The notes under the pieces: generated by a model | Seen by the model: only the letters and a program-made list of their open reading frames with translations | Databases searched by the model: none | What the model was told of the DNA's origin: nothing | Origin: an uncultured Lachnospiraceae bacterium | GTDB taxonomy: Bacteria; Bacillota; Clostridia; Lachnospirales; Lachnospiraceae | Assembly: GCA_902774915.1 (NCBI GenBank) | Contig: CACYKH010000016.1 | Span: forward strand, 1-41,319 | Direction: 5' to 3' | DNA length: 41,319 bases | Shown: positions 8,363 to 20,900 of the stretch, in pieces | Layout of the letters: every line of letters starts with the position of its first letter | How positions within the stretch are numbered: position 1 is the first letter of the stretch | Position numbers and translations under genes: made by a program

Positions 8363-9562
8363 ATGGGTGAAAGATTGATTTTTCATGTTGATGTTAATAG
8401 TGCGTTTCTTTCTTGGGAGGCGGTTGATCGCCTCTCCAAGGGGGATACTCTGGATCTCAGGACTGTTCCTTCCTGTGTTGGTGGTGATCCTGATAAGCGT
8501 ACCAGTATTGTTTCTACCAAATCAATCCCTGCTAAGAAGTACGGTATAGTTACAGGAGAACCTGTTGCGACTGCGCTTCGTAAGTGTCCTGAGCTGATAG
8601 TTGTTAAGCCGAACTTTCATCTTTATCAGAAAATGTCCCATGCATTCAAAAGCATATTAAATGAGTATACACCTTTGATGCAGTCATTTTCTATTGATGA
8701 GGTTTTTATGGATATGAGTGGGATGGAGCTTCTTCATCCGGATCCCATTAAGCTTGCCCATGAGATGAAGGATAAGATTCGTGATGAGCTTGGCTTTACT
8801 GTAAATGTGGGCGTTGCTAACAATAAGCTATGTGCAAAGATGGCTAGTGATTTTGAGAAACCTGATAAGGTTCATACGTTATTTCCTGATGAAATAAAGG
8901 ATAAGATGTGGCCTCTCCCTGTAGGAGAGCTTTTTGGTTGCGGACAGTCTACTGCAAAGAAGTTACAGGAAATGCATATCAAGACTATTGGGGATCTGGC
9001 ATTAGCGGATGAGAGGTTTCTTCTGAGTGTATTTGGTCAGAAAACCGCTGATTATCTGCATTATGCAGCTAATGGGATAGATGATTCTCCTGTAGTTAAT
9101 GAAGAAAGAGAAGCTAAGAGTTACAGTGTTGAGAATACAACCCAGGATGATGTGACGGATTTTGATACTGTAAATCATTTGCTCCTGGCGGAAGCTGATG
9201 TGGTGGCTAGCAGGCTAAGAGCTGACGAGGTGAAGGCATTTACCATTACTGTTATATATCGTACCAGTGATATGAAACGTCATTCACATGGACGAAAGAT
9301 AGAGAATTCCACTGATATTACATCGGAGATATATGATATAGCAGTTGATCTTATGAAAGAATGCTGGAAGGGTGAACCTCTGAGATTGATTGGTCTTTCT
9401 GCTTCGGATATAGATAGGGATGGTTTTCAACAGATGTCTTTATTTGGTGAAGAAGAGAAAGAAAAACAGAAGAAGCTTGATAAAGCTTTGGATTCCATTC
9501 GAAATAAATATGGTAATAATAGCGTGATGCGAGCCGGGATAGGAGTTTTTCGTAATGACTAA
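8363..9562 (+). CDS. dinB: Y-family DNA polymerase (Pol IV/UmuC-like)
   Basis: The 399-residue protein begins with FHVDVNSAFLSWE, whose Asp is the first catalytic carboxylate of Y-family polymerases. The SIDEVFMDMS motif near 110-117 carries the second acidic pair. A helix-hairpin-helix thumb (GELFGCGQSTAKKL) and a little-finger domain follow. Near residue 356 there is QMSLF, a beta-clamp-binding motif of the QxSLF type. It should carry out low-fidelity synthesis across DNA lesions. CGGAGAA precedes the ATG. The downstream histidine phosphatase overlaps its last 8 nt. The symbol is given at family level; the exact paralogue is not certain. Confidence 0.88.
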   Translation: MGERLIFHVDVNSAFLSWEAVDRLSKGDTLDLRTVPSCVGGDPDKRTSIVSTKSIPAKKYGIVTGEPVATALRKCPELIVVKPNFHLYQKMSHAFKSILNEYTPLMQSFSIDEVFMDMSGMELLHPDPIKLAHEMKDKIRDELGFTVNVGVANNKLCAKMASDFEKPDKVHTLFPDEIKDKMWPLPVGELFGCGQSTAKKLQEMHIKTIGDLALADERFLLSVFGQKTADYLHYAANGIDDSPVVNEEREAKSYSVENTTQDDVTDFDTVNHLLLAEADVVASRLRADEVKAFTITVIYRTSDMKRHSHGRKIENSTDITSEIYDIAVDLMKECWKGEPLRLIGLSASDIDRDGFQQMSLFGEEEKEKQKKLDKALDSIRNKYGNNSVMRAGIGVFRND

Positions 9563-10112
9563 GAAGATTTATTTTGTAAGACATGGTGAGACATTTTGGA
9601 ATGTCGATAATAAAATATGCGGTGCTACGGATATTGGGCTTACTGATAGAGGTCATGAGCAGGCCAGGGAAACTGGTGAGCTTATAAAGGAGAGACTAGA
9701 TTCTGGAGAGATTCATATTGATGAGATTATAGCGTCACCGCTTTCGAGGGCATTTGACACTGCGAAGCATATTGCGGATATGACTGGGCTTCCTCTTAGG
9801 GCTGATGAGAGGCTGAGAGAGCAGAATTTTGGGAAGTATGAAGGGACTCCTAGAAATGGTGAGATTTTCAAGCAAGATAAGAGGAATTTTGTGAATTCCT
9901 ACGAAGGTGGGGAGTCCATGCTTCGACTGGCTCAGCGTATTTATAATCTTTTAGATGAGCTGGCGCAGGATGATAAGATTTATCTTTTGGTTGCGCATAA
10001 TGGGATTGTGAGGTGCGTTAACTCGTATTTCTATGATATGACTAATGAGGAATATGGGGATTTTGGTATTAATAACTGTGAATTAAAGGAATATAGTTAT
10101 GAGAGTTGTTAG
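9555..10112 (+). CDS. Histidine phosphatase family protein
   Basis: The 185-residue protein has the catalytic RHGE (residues 9-12), the SPLSRAFDTA block, the acid-base region REQNFGKYEG, and the second catalytic His in VAHNG. These are all the landmarks of the phosphoglycerate-mutase-like histidine phosphatase superfamily. The catalytic His should form a phosphohistidine intermediate. The substrate is unknown and could be a sugar phosphate, cobalamin precursor or other phosphomonoester. It overlaps the polymerase gene by 8 nt and the next acetyltransferase by 14 nt, making a tight three-gene operon. Confidence 0.88.
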   Translation: MTKKIYFVRHGETFWNVDNKICGATDIGLTDRGHEQARETGELIKERLDSGEIHIDEIIASPLSRAFDTAKHIADMTGLPLRADERLREQNFGKYEGTPRNGEIFKQDKRNFVNSYEGGESMLRLAQRIYNLLDELAQDDKIYLLVAHNGIVRCVNSYFYDMTNEEYGDFGINNCELKEYSYESC

Positions 10113-10581
10113 AAGAGCGAAGGTTGAAGATATTCCAAGTATATTAGATTTGTTAGTTCAGGTGGATATGGTACATCATAATGGAAGACCAGATCTGTTT
10201 AAAGGACCGACGACTAAGTATAATGCTGAGGAGTTGAAGATTATAATTGGTGATGATTCGACTCCTGTTTTTGTTTGTGTGGATGATGATGCAGATGGCG
10301 ATAAGGTTCTGGGCCATATGTTCTGTGTATTTAAACAGGAGAAGGATGATTCGGTGCTTACTGATATAAAAACGCTGTATATTGATGATATTTGCGTTGA
10401 TGAGAAAGCTCGTGGACTTGGTGTAGGTAAGTCTTTGTTTGAGTTCATTAGGGATTATGCAAAGTCAGAAGGCTTTTATAACATCACACTTAATGTATGG
10501 TGTTGTAACCCTGATGCAATGAAGTTCTATGAGGCTATGGGTATGGAGCCACAGAAGATAGGTATGGAAATGGTTTTGTAA
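10099..10581 (+). CDS. GNAT-family N-acetyltransferase
   Basis: The 160-residue protein starts MRVVRRAKVEDIPSI, typical of GNAT strand 1 and helix 1. Its acetyl-CoA loop is ARGLGVGKSL and its end is NPDAMKFYEAMGM. It should acetylate an amine; the substrate cannot be deduced. Its ATG lies 14 nt inside the phosphatase gene, with AAGGAATA about 8 nt upstream, so translation is coupled to the upstream genes. Confidence 0.87.
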   Translation: MRVVRRAKVEDIPSILDLLVQVDMVHHNGRPDLFKGPTTKYNAEELKIIIGDDSTPVFVCVDDDADGDKVLGHMFCVFKQEKDDSVLTDIKTLYIDDICVDEKARGLGVGKSLFEFIRDYAKSEGFYNITLNVWCCNPDAMKFYEAMGMEPQKIGMEMVL

Positions 10582-10606
10582 AAAATATGATTGGTAGAAG
10601 GTTAGT

Positions 10607-11017
10607 ATGGAAACATCAAATGAAAGATTATCGAAAATAATAAAATATATTAAGAGGCCTTTTGTTTTGTTTTCGCTCTCATTAATACTATTGGGCTTTA
10701 TTTTTTTGATTATACAGAAAGTTGATAATAGAAAGTATGATAAAGAGGTAACTGCTGTTGTTACATCTGTCAGTGTTTCTAAAGATAAAGATGGTGATAA
10801 TAAATACCAGGCACACTGTGAGTATCAGATAAATGGTAAAACATATAACTATGAAACAGATACAACTTCTAAAAGAATTAGTGAAGGTGATAAAATTAAG
10901 GTTCATATAAATTCTGATAACCCAGAAAAGACTAATAAAATTTGGTATAAAAAAATAGCCGCGGTGTTCTTTTTCTTTGGTGGGGCACTTTTTTTGGGTA
11001 GCTTTTATCACGAATAA
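10607..11017 (+). CDS. DUF3592 membrane protein
   Basis: This 136-residue protein has an N-terminal membrane helix (about 17-38), a beta-rich middle (EVTAVVTSV, AHCEYQINGKTYNYET, GDKIKVHINSDNPEKT) and a C-terminal helix (about 112-132). This is the layout of DUF3592 proteins. The function of the family is unknown. AGAAGG stands upstream of the ATG. Two more proteins with the same fold occur at 31.1-32.2 kb in this window. Confidence 0.75.
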   Translation: METSNERLSKIIKYIKRPFVLFSLSLILLGFIFLIIQKVDNRKYDKEVTAVVTSVSVSKDKDGDNKYQAHCEYQINGKTYNYETDTTSKRISEGDKIKVHINSDNPEKTNKIWYKKIAAVFFFFGGALFLGSFYHE

Positions 11018-11076
11018 TTGTTGAGTTATATAGTTGATGTGAGATAGAGTGCATTTATTTACAAGGAGAAGGTTTT

Positions 11077-11886
11077 ATGAATTCTAAGATTGATTATGTG
11101 GATATAGGGGATACAAAACTCAGATATTTAATGTTTGGTGAAGGTGAGATTCCTCTAGTTATCATACCAGGATTATCTTTAGTGAGTGTGATTGAAACTG
11201 CAGAAGTATTAATGGATGCTTTTCAGGATTTTACTTCCAGATATACAATTTATTTGATTGATAGAAGGGAAGATGTGCCTGATGACTTTACTATAAATGA
11301 TTTTGCCTTGGATGAGCTTAAAGCTATAAAAGCTCTCGGTTTAAAGGGAGAGATGGGAATTGACAAATTATATGTTTTCGCAACATCTCTTGGAGGAATG
11401 ATAACATTACATATGGCATTTATGCAGCCGAATACAATTAATAAGGCTGTTATTGCTTCCAGCACCTGTAGGCTTACCGACAGTCTTCAGAATTTCGCCA
11501 ATAATCTGAGTGACCTTGCTGATCAAGGAAAAAAATGGGAGTTGGTTAAATATATGGGAGATATGGTATATACCGAAGAGTATATGAAAGAAAATGAAAA
11601 TGCATTCAAGATGTTCGCCGACAGCATGACAGATGCGAATCTTGAACATTTCAGTAAGGTATGTAAGAGTATCAAACCTTTTGATCTAAGCAGTAAGATG
11701 AGGCGACTACCAATAGAGCTTTTTGTGGTTGGTGCCACGAAGGATGCTTTGTTTGGAGATGAAGAAACAAAGCTTATTCAGTCAAAAACCGGTTGTAAAT
11801 CATACATTTATCAAGGCAGTTGTCACAGTTTCTATGATTTAGAGGGAGATTTTAGACCGATGCTGCTAGATTTCTTAAATAAATAG
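11077..11886 (+). CDS. Alpha/beta-hydrolase
   Basis: The 269-residue protein has the alpha/beta-hydrolase fold landmarks: the strand-loop VIIPGLS, the nucleophile elbow TSLGG (Ser104), an acid candidate in the VGATKDALFG strand-loop near residue 215, and the catalytic His in GSCHSFYD near 250. The reaction could be ester, thioester or other hydrolysis; no substrate is evident. Cytoplasmic. AAGGAGAAGG gives a strong ribosome binding site. The gene is followed immediately by the hairpin terminator that closes region 1. Confidence 0.87.
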   Translation: MNSKIDYVDIGDTKLRYLMFGEGEIPLVIIPGLSLVSVIETAEVLMDAFQDFTSRYTIYLIDRREDVPDDFTINDFALDELKAIKALGLKGEMGIDKLYVFATSLGGMITLHMAFMQPNTINKAVIASSTCRLTDSLQNFANNLSDLADQGKKWELVKYMGDMVYTEEYMKENENAFKMFADSMTDANLEHFSKVCKSIKPFDLSSKMRRLPIELFVVGATKDALFGDEETKLIQSKTGCKSYIYQGSCHSFYDLEGDFRPMLLDFLNK

Positions 11887-11893
11887 TTTACTG

Positions 11894-11930
11894 AGCGCAA
11901 CAGATTTTTGAATTTGTTGCGCTTTTGTTA
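11894..11930 (+). terminator. Intrinsic terminator upstream of the first giant gene
   Basis: AGCGCAACA (11894-11902) pairs perfectly with TGTTGCGCT (11915-11923) around a 12-nt loop, followed by TTTTGTT. It lies 8 nt after the alpha/beta-hydrolase stop. Nearly the same hairpin recurs at 23063-23091 upstream of the second giant gene. Confidence 0.85.
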
Positions 11931-11948
11931 TATTTAAAATAGTATAAT
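11917..11948 (+). promoter_or_regulatory. Candidate promoter of the first giant gene
   Basis: A consensus -10 TATAAT lies at 11943-11948, 37 nt before the start codon. The best -35-like hexamer, TTGCGC (11917-11922), falls in the terminator's 3' arm with a long 20-nt spacer. The same hexamer with the same 20-nt spacing to TAGAAT occurs before the second giant gene. The -10 is convincing; the -35 is not. Confidence 0.45.
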
Positions 11949-11984
11949 GAGTAGAGTTTAAATAGTGGTAAGGAGGCTAAATTT

Positions 11985-14900
11985 ATGCCAAACGGAAAAA
12001 AGATTAAATTGGATGAATTTGAAGCTAAGATTTATAAGTATATCATGTCATTTAATGAATCCGCAGAAGACTTTGCGTGGGTTATGACGAGAGTTGAAAA
12101 GGAAATACTAGAGGGCAAACTCCAAGTAAGAAAAGATCTGTTAGAAATTATCATAGGTACGCTTCCAGAGGCTAAAAAGAAAGCTATCTTGAAACATGTA
12201 TATATTGAGAAAGCAAATGCTATGATGGATATAGGTAAAAGAGTTCTTTCTGGGAAGGAGCTTAGCAAATCCAAGGGAATTGAAAGCTTTGTTTCCTATG
12301 ATAAATTTTATAATAAGGCGGCAGGAATCATTATAAGAGATACTATGGCGTCTGATGCATTAGGATATATTGATAATGTGGTTAAATACCTGGGTCCTGA
12401 TAAGAAACTGTATGATGAAGTAGTGTCGCAAAAGTTTGAATTATCTGTAGATGATTATGCTTGGTCAAGTGTTAAATCTAGTTCTGAGCGTATCGCTGGT
12501 CTTCACTCTGCAATGTTCATTGATGAAGAAGATAATGACATTATGGTTGAAGCAGATAAAAGAGGCAATACGACATATTATCAGTTCTATTTTCGTCCAA
12601 CACCGGATGAGTATGCCGAAAAATATTTAAATGCAGACAAAGAGAATAGAGAAAAATTGTTTGAGGAGATGCGTGGTTATGGAAGAGAAGCCCAGGAACT
12701 TCTCAAGGATTTTGAACCTTATATTAAAAAGCTTCCGGTAAAATTTGTTGATAGGTTAAAGACTCTTGCAACACTTGCCGACGATGCAAATATGAGGATT
12801 TATGATATTTCGAAAGCAGCTTATCATGATAATGGGGATAAGATCAATTTTGCCGGATACCGTGAACAGCTTCTTAAGATAGATCCTGCTATAAAACCGA
12901 TTGTTGAAAAGGCGATGGATTATTCTAACAAAGTAGGCAACGCTATTATTAATCATGTTAAAAATGGCGATTTTATGTTCAACACTAAGATCCAGGATAT
13001 GAAAAGAGCTGTAAAGCTCGTAGAAGATAATAAGGGAAAGGATAAAGACCTTGAAAAAACAAAGAGGGATAATGAGGAAAAGATAAATGCCTTCTTAAAG
13101 CGTAAAAAAGAGAAGGAAGAAAAGGCTAAAGAAGAAGATCAGAAGAGACAGCAGAAATTAGATGAAGAAAAAAGTAAACGTAAGTTGTCAGATATAATAC
13201 TATTGGATGAGCCTGCGCCTGATAAGGTGTTACCAAAGGGTCGTCTTGAAGCAGCAGAAATAAGTGACTATTTCAAATATCTGGAACTCGCGTTAGAAAA
13301 AACAGACTTTGATGAATCTGTTAAACTTGTAAAGTTTATTTTTAGGACAACTAATATATTTGAAGAATATGACGAATTTAATGATTTCAGAAATATGATA
13401 TACGATATCATTGAATCAAATGAGTCTTTTAATAAAACGAAACCAGAGTGGATTAAGAGTCTCAGAGAAATTATGGAAAAATGTAATGATAAAGGTTTTT
13501 CCAAGATAATTTTCTTAAGATCTTTTAACGAAATACTAGCCAGAGTACCTCACGATATTATAATAAATGATGATAAACATGCTATTAATGTTGGTGAGGG
13601 TGCCCACAAGCCAGAGAGACTTTCATTTGCCGAGGGAGTACTGGGTTATATAAATGAAGCCATAATAAATGCTAATAACACATTTAAACGTCCTGTTCAG
13701 GAAGTTAATGGAGAAAAGGATACGATACTTCGTATTCTTTCAGGCCTTGAAAAGAAACTACGTGAAGATATACCGGCGCTTAAAAATGTCGGTGATTTTC
13801 CTGCGCCTGATTATAACGAAATTGAATCTGAAGGTGTACAGGTCTATTTAAAGAAGCTGGATACATTCTTACTTTCTCATCTTAAGGAAGAGAATGACTT
13901 TAAGAGACTTAAAGCTGTAGAGTCTTATTATGGTGTTGAAAAGAAAAATCTGGGAACTGTTGCCTATATTAACAGAACCATGTTCAACTTTGTGAATATG
14001 TTATTTCTTGAAGAAGCTGACCGTACGCTGGATATGAAGAAATATGTGGTTGATAAATTCAGAGAGCAGCTTGTTAAAAACGGAGTTGATCTTAGTAGCA
14101 GTGTTCGTGATATCGACAATATCATTGAACTTGAGTTATGGTGTAGTGATGCTGTAGCTGCGATCAGTAACGCTATAGAAACCGGCTTAGCTGATGAAGA
14201 AAAAATCTTTGAAATTCTTGAAGATTATAATGATGATAATACTTTTGATTACAAAACAGTTAAACGTAAAGGTTATGATGAAAAAAATTGGAAGAAAGAA
14301 CCACTGATACAGTTTGAATATAAACATGTATATGACGAAGATACGTGGACAAAAGAAGAGATTAAAGCTACTGAAGATATACATAATAACACATATCTCC
14401 ATAAAACTTTAAAGATAGAAGAGTTTCTTTCTAAAAAAGATGAAAATCTTATCGGTCGTGCATTATTTGATGCCGGATATGATAAAGAGATGACCAGATG
14501 GATGGCATGCAAAAAAATCCTTATTTATGCAATGGGAGTCCATAATAAGTCTCTAGATGACATTTCAAAGATGTCAGCTGAAGAAAAGGCCGAAATGGGT
14601 AGACTTTTTGCGAAGGATGTAAGTTCACATCCTTTTAACAGTGCAAAAATGAGAGATTTATCCGGCGATGCCGTTGAAGAAAATGCCCTGTGGTATGGAA
14701 AAATGTACGGGGATTTTTATAAGCGTTTATATAAAGAAGAAATGATATTAAATGAGGCAAAGTATGCTGATAAGCTTAATCCTTTGCCTGATTTTAGTGG
14801 TTCAAAGCTCTACGGTATATCTACTATTATAAACGAGATTGATAGTGATGATTTAGTGTTACTAAATAGTAAAGAAGCATCAAAGGTTGATAATTTTAAT

Positions 14901-17900
14901 GTTCATGGTATAGACCGCCTTTCAGGATTTAAAGAAGGCTTTGATTTTGCAATGGGTAAAGGGGGTTATGATAAGGCCGTTGAATATAAAAAACAGATAG
15001 TTGAACTTTCAAATCTCTATTACAGAATGACTGCACCGGAGTATAATCACCTTGTTCATTTTATATGTAAGCTGATCGTTCAATATGAGATTGAACCAAA
15101 GATTGCGGGCGTAGACTTTAAAACAGATGATGAAGAAACAAAGAAGAAAATTGAAGAATTGTCGGAGAATATAGCCAGAGCCAACAAGATTCTGGAAAGT
15201 GATGGATTTAAGGATCTCCTTAAGACAATAAAATATGATAAAAGAGATTCTAAAGATATATTATTTGATGTGGATGAAGCAGAAGATTGTCTTAATAATA
15301 ATCTGCATGATTTAAAATGGATTCAACAAGATTTCAGTATGAATTATACTGGAGATCAATATCAGGCAGTATTAGGTTTTATTGCAAAGAATATTCCTGG
15401 AACACCTGAAATTGTGAAGTTATATGCTCAGCTTCCTTTGGGTCTTAAAGATGAGATTATCCAGAAAGCTGTAGATGGTGGCTATCCGCAGGATATTAAG
15501 GCTGAAACCAAGGCAGGTAAGGAAAAGAAAAATATCCAGGATGAACAGGAGAGAGAAAGGGCTAGAATAGCTGAGGAAGAGAGACAGAGAAAGGAAGCTG
15601 AAAGGAAAGCCGAAGAAATTAGAAAGCGTGATGAAAGGATAAATGCTCTTGAAAAAGATCTAATTCCAAAAAGAGTTGAACTTATTAACCAACGCCTAAA
15701 CGAATATGAGAAGCTTGTTAAAGAAAATGCTCCTCAAAAAAGCATTAATGCAAAATCTGCTCAGCTTTTTAATCAAAGAAAAATATATTTCGCTGAAAGA
15801 AGAGAATTAAGACATCTTATATGTGATAGAGATTTTGGTAATGATCCTGACCGTCTTACCTATGAAAAGTCCCTGGCTACAGTGATTGAAATCCGTGACT
15901 TGAGGAAAGCGACTGTTGAAGCAAAGGAATTTTTTAAGACTCATAATTATCCTGGAAAAATTCTTACTCTTTCGGGCGATGAATATACTGCTTTGTCAAA
16001 TCTTAGAGGAACTGATTATTTTTATCAGGAGAGAGAAAGGATTTATAAGACATGTCTTGAGGCAGTCCTTAAAAATAAAGGCGTTGATATAAATGATCCT
16101 AAAGCAGATGATACCAAGGTTACTGTAGAAGAGATCATGGCACAGAAAGAGCTGCTTTTTAAGGATAGTCAGTACAGTGTATTTGACGAAAGTGATATGC
16201 GTATTGAGATGGAAGATCGCCTCATCAAGGAAAATGAGACAGCACGAGAAATCTCAGAAATGCTTGATAATTTATATAATTATAAGAATGATCTGGATGG
16301 ATCAAATAAGTATAAGAATACTGACAGGCCTCGTATGCCTAAAAAGTTTTCACCGGGAGCAATTGATGACGAAATGATGCCTGCCAATATGAGAGATATG
16401 CAGGCAGCTGCAGCCTTAAGAAAGGGAATTGATGTTAAAGGAAAGGATGCGGCTGATTTTGAAACTACGTATGAGACGTCCAGCATTTTCCTGGATCAGC
16501 TTCTTAAAATTGCTGTACATAAAGATTACCTTGTAAAACTTTTTAATGCAGATGAAGCTAAGATCAACGATGAGCTGAAAACAAGTTTTACGAAAAAAGA
16601 TGATGCAAGTAGAAAAACTGCCAACAATATGCATATGGACAGCTATAAGGCTGTTACATATATGACTCAGTTCTTCCCTCATTATGCTGATAATGGACCA
16701 AAATATTATGCAAATTATGTTATTCCTGATCTTTTAAGGAATCTGACAGAACAATACCGCCGTGCCAAAAATGAAGGCACCAAAAAGGCAATGCTCGATT
16801 TTTATAAATCCATTGATGGAGCTTGCTTTGATTTTGTTGCAGATAATATTCAGAAATTTGCTTCTGCACATCCTTTAAATGACATAGAAAAGGAAATGTA
16901 TACTCTTCCTGATCCTGGTCATGGCGGAATATATGTACATGACAGCAGACTTCTTCAGAACATCGTTTACTACAACCAGATGGCTCCTGAAAATTGTGAT
17001 ACATTTGAAGGTGCCATCCTTAAGCTTATCACTGCCCTTAACAATGAGAATGACGGTGAACGCTTCAGATGGGATGATGTTGAAAAGGAAATAATTTATC
17101 AGTTTGCAGGTAAACGTTTTAAGGATGTGGATTTAACCAACTTTGATCCTGAAACATTGATCAATGATCCTGATTCAGTTAAGCTGCTTGAGGAGATGAA
17201 GAAAAAATGTTTAAGTTACTACGTTATTGATGAGGATCCTGAGGAAATTGTTAAAAATGATTATGTAGAAGAGGATGAAGTACCTGATCTGGACGAAAAA
17301 TCGCTTTCAAAGGAGGAATTAAAGCAAGTACAACTGGAAAAACGTAGGGAAGAACTGCAAAAAGAAGTTGATGATTTTAATTACAAAATGCAGAAAGCCT
17401 ATGATGATATGAGATCCATTGCATCTGATATTTCTTATACTGTGACTAATCTTGAAAATTATGAGGATGGTCGTGATTACAAAATTCCAAATTATAGGGA
17501 TAATAAAAGAATTCAAACAGTTGAATTATACGACAAGATATTTGGCGATTACAAAAAAGTAATGGATTTTAAGAAGTATAAATACAGGTATAAATTTGAC
17601 TTTTATCCTAACAAAAACAAGAAAGATGTTTTTGAATCTGATGTTGATTTTGAAAGTTGCTTTCATATATATGATACAAGGAGAAAACTTAAACTAAGAC
17701 CGGAAGAATTTGTTAATCAGTATTGTGGTATTACTTCTCCTATTGGTATTGATGACGAAAGAAAATTTGTTATTATGTATGCCCTTACTGAGCCTAATTC
17801 GCGTTACAAGGTTACTTTTACACCTTTAAAGGCAAGGATTTTAGAGGAAAAAAGAGGTAATAATACTGTTCTTTCCACAAATGTTTTCATAGATGAAGAA

Positions 17901-20900
17901 TTTGAAGTACCAACCTTTAGGGATGATGCTTTCTTACAACACAGAAGACAAGCTAGATACAAGGAAGATTTAGCGTATACAACATATGAACGCTCATTTA
18001 AGATGGAAAAGCTTGGTACTGAAAAAGAGCAGAAGGATTTGCTTGCGACCCTCTATGGAAATGACGCAGAATACCATCATCCTCATGATATAAGATCGCT
18101 TTTCTTTGCATGGATCTGTAACAGGCCTGATATTGAAGATCTCGAAGATTTTTATACTGAGCTTCGTCTTGATAGACCTCGTGTACAGACATTGGTCGAC
18201 GAATTTAAGGCGGATGTTATGAAATACCGATTTGACTGGAGTAAGGGATATTATGCCAAGATTATCGGTGGTGCTTTAAAAAGAGTACGCTCTATTAAAA
18301 TGCAATCTTCTTATAGTGATTTAACCGCTGGTGCTGCTGAGAGAATGATCAAAGATTATGATTCAACTCTGCAGGGTGCAGTAAAGCTTCTAGGAACTGT
18401 GATCCCATATGACAGAAATAGTAAAGACTTCAGAACCTTTATTGAATTATTAGAAAAGGAATATGGCCAAAAAAATGTCTGGCAGCATGCTGATCAGGTA
18501 AACTTTATATACGAATGCTACAGAAATGTTATCAATCCTGATCTGTCACTGAAAGAGAGGGTTTTAAATTTCGTTGTTGTTGATTCGTTAAGAAAACCAT
18601 TTTTGGGAAAAAACTGGGATCAGGAAATTTTTGATGCGGAAAAAGTTCGCGCTGAAATGAAACTTGTGGATGTTGACGCTCTTGAATTATCAGACAAAGA
18701 TTGTGAATTGATCCTTGATAAGGGATTAAGATACCTTGAAAAAGAAAAGCATGACTCATTAGTTGTAGATATTGCTAATGTTGTTAAGTCAGCAACCACT
18801 CTTGTTAAAGAAGCTCCTAATATTGACAGACCATTAAAGATTAAAACTGTAGTACAGGGAGATAAATCTGTAAAAGATGAAGTGCCTGTAAAGCACAGAG
18901 AACCTGTTAAGAGACCAAAAGATTTAGACGAAATAGGTAAGTTCAATAATAAGGTTTATGAATGCATCAATAAGATCATTAGCACAGATTTTAACAAGCT
19001 GTTTGCTGAGAATAATATTAAGCTTCCAGATGAATTAAAGTTAAAGAATCCTTCAAAGCTCACAAAGAAAGATCTTAAAATGACAGATGCTATGTTTGAT
19101 CTGATATTTGGAGATCTTGTTGAGCTGCAGAAAACATTTCCAAAGGAATTTTTGGATAGCTTTAATATATATAGCAAGTTAAAAGATAAGAAGTCTGTTA
19201 AAGAAAAAGTTAAGGATGAGCTGGTACGTCTGAAAAGTGAAGATGTTAATAATGTTAAGTATGTTAACAGCCTTACAAGGGCGCAGATACTTAGGGCACT
19301 TTTTGACGATAAGTTAATGATCGGATTTACACCAAAATTATACAGTGAAGATAATCTTGGAGCAACTGAGATCAACTCCAATTGCAGATTATTTATTAAT
19401 GGAAAATTCGGTATTAAAAGACCGGTTCAGGTTACATTTAAAAATAAGATTGAAAAACTGAATAAAGAGAATCATGATAGCATTTTTGAGCTTAAAACAA
19501 ATAAGTTCGAAATGTATAAAAAGAATTTTGCGCTTGAAGTACTCACAATGGAGGATCTGCGCAGTGCAGAAAAAGAATTCAATCGACTTTTTGGTGGTGA
19601 AATAGATAATGATCATATTGAACCACATAAGTTCAAGTCCTACTTTGTTGTTGAAAATGGTCAGGAAGTTGCCGTATGGGATAAATGCGTTGATATAAGA
19701 AATGCATTTAAGGATAAAGTACAGAGTAATGATCCAGCCCTGTCTAATATGGATAAGGAGCTGAGAAGTTATTTCGTTGGTGACGCTAAGATAAGCAAAA
19801 AGCAGGAGAGTGCATTTAACGGCATGATCGTTAAGGCATATATTCTGCATGCTTTAGGAAAAGAGAATACGGTAATTAAGGTTAAGAATGATTATCTCGG
19901 TGATAAGGAAGTTTCCCTTAATACGCATAAGAGAAATGAAAGGCAGCAGGCTACATACGAAAGAGATGAAAAGATCTTTAACTATAAGATTGAGGCAGAT
20001 GAGCGTTTTAAACAGGATAATGGCCGTTTTGGTACACTCAGTGTTGCCAGACAGTTCTCCTATGATAACATTTTCAATAATCCTGATGAGGCAATCAAAC
20101 AATTTAAGCAGTTAGGTTTTAAAAATGGCGAAAATGCAAGTGGATTCTATATACTTTATTGTTTAGGTGTTCTGAAAATTAGTATTGAAGATCTTGTTAA
20201 AGCCACTCCTGAAAAAAAGAAAGAATACGGAGAAAGCTTTATAAAGGATTTTAATGAGCATAAGTTCAACAAAGAATTCTGGAAGAATACTAATATAGGC
20301 CGTTTTAAGGATAATCTTAAATGGTATGGTGATTTTATCCTAAGGGCGTTGGAGCAAATAAATAAAGAAAATCTTAAAATGCCATCTGGAAATGCATTTA
20401 AAAATGTAGAAGCCGCGGAAAAATATGTTGCGTCTAAGAATTGGGTTATGACGCTTGTTAATGATGCACTTAAAAGTATAAGTAGTAATAATTTACTTGA
20501 AGCCGATAAAAACATGGAATACTTGTTTGACGACTCCGATAATAGAAAGAATAAATTCAAAAATTGTCGCGTTTCTCTTAGTAAAGCCCTGCCGCTTAAT
20601 AAAGTATTTGATGGAATGCTGAATCCTGCATATTCGATTAGGTTCCATGCATATCAGAAGCTTGTAGGCGAGACTGAGGTGTCCTGTTTAACAAGAAATA
20701 CGAGTGTTATTGATAAAAAATCTTTACATTATGAATATAATGAAGAGAATACAGAAATTATAAAAAGCATTAATACTTTAAATACGATAACTGCTTTGGA
20801 TTGGAATTCAATAATAGCTGCAGAAGAAAAAATGAAGGATTTTACAGAAGATGAGATTAACCTTATCATGAATAATTCCTTTACTGTTCTCGCTGCGAAA

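Noticed and set aside
19389-19850. Minus-strand open frame of 153 codons inside the first giant gene
   Set aside because: Its product is hydrophobic and low in complexity, mirroring Lys/Glu/Asn codons of the sense strand; no start signals.
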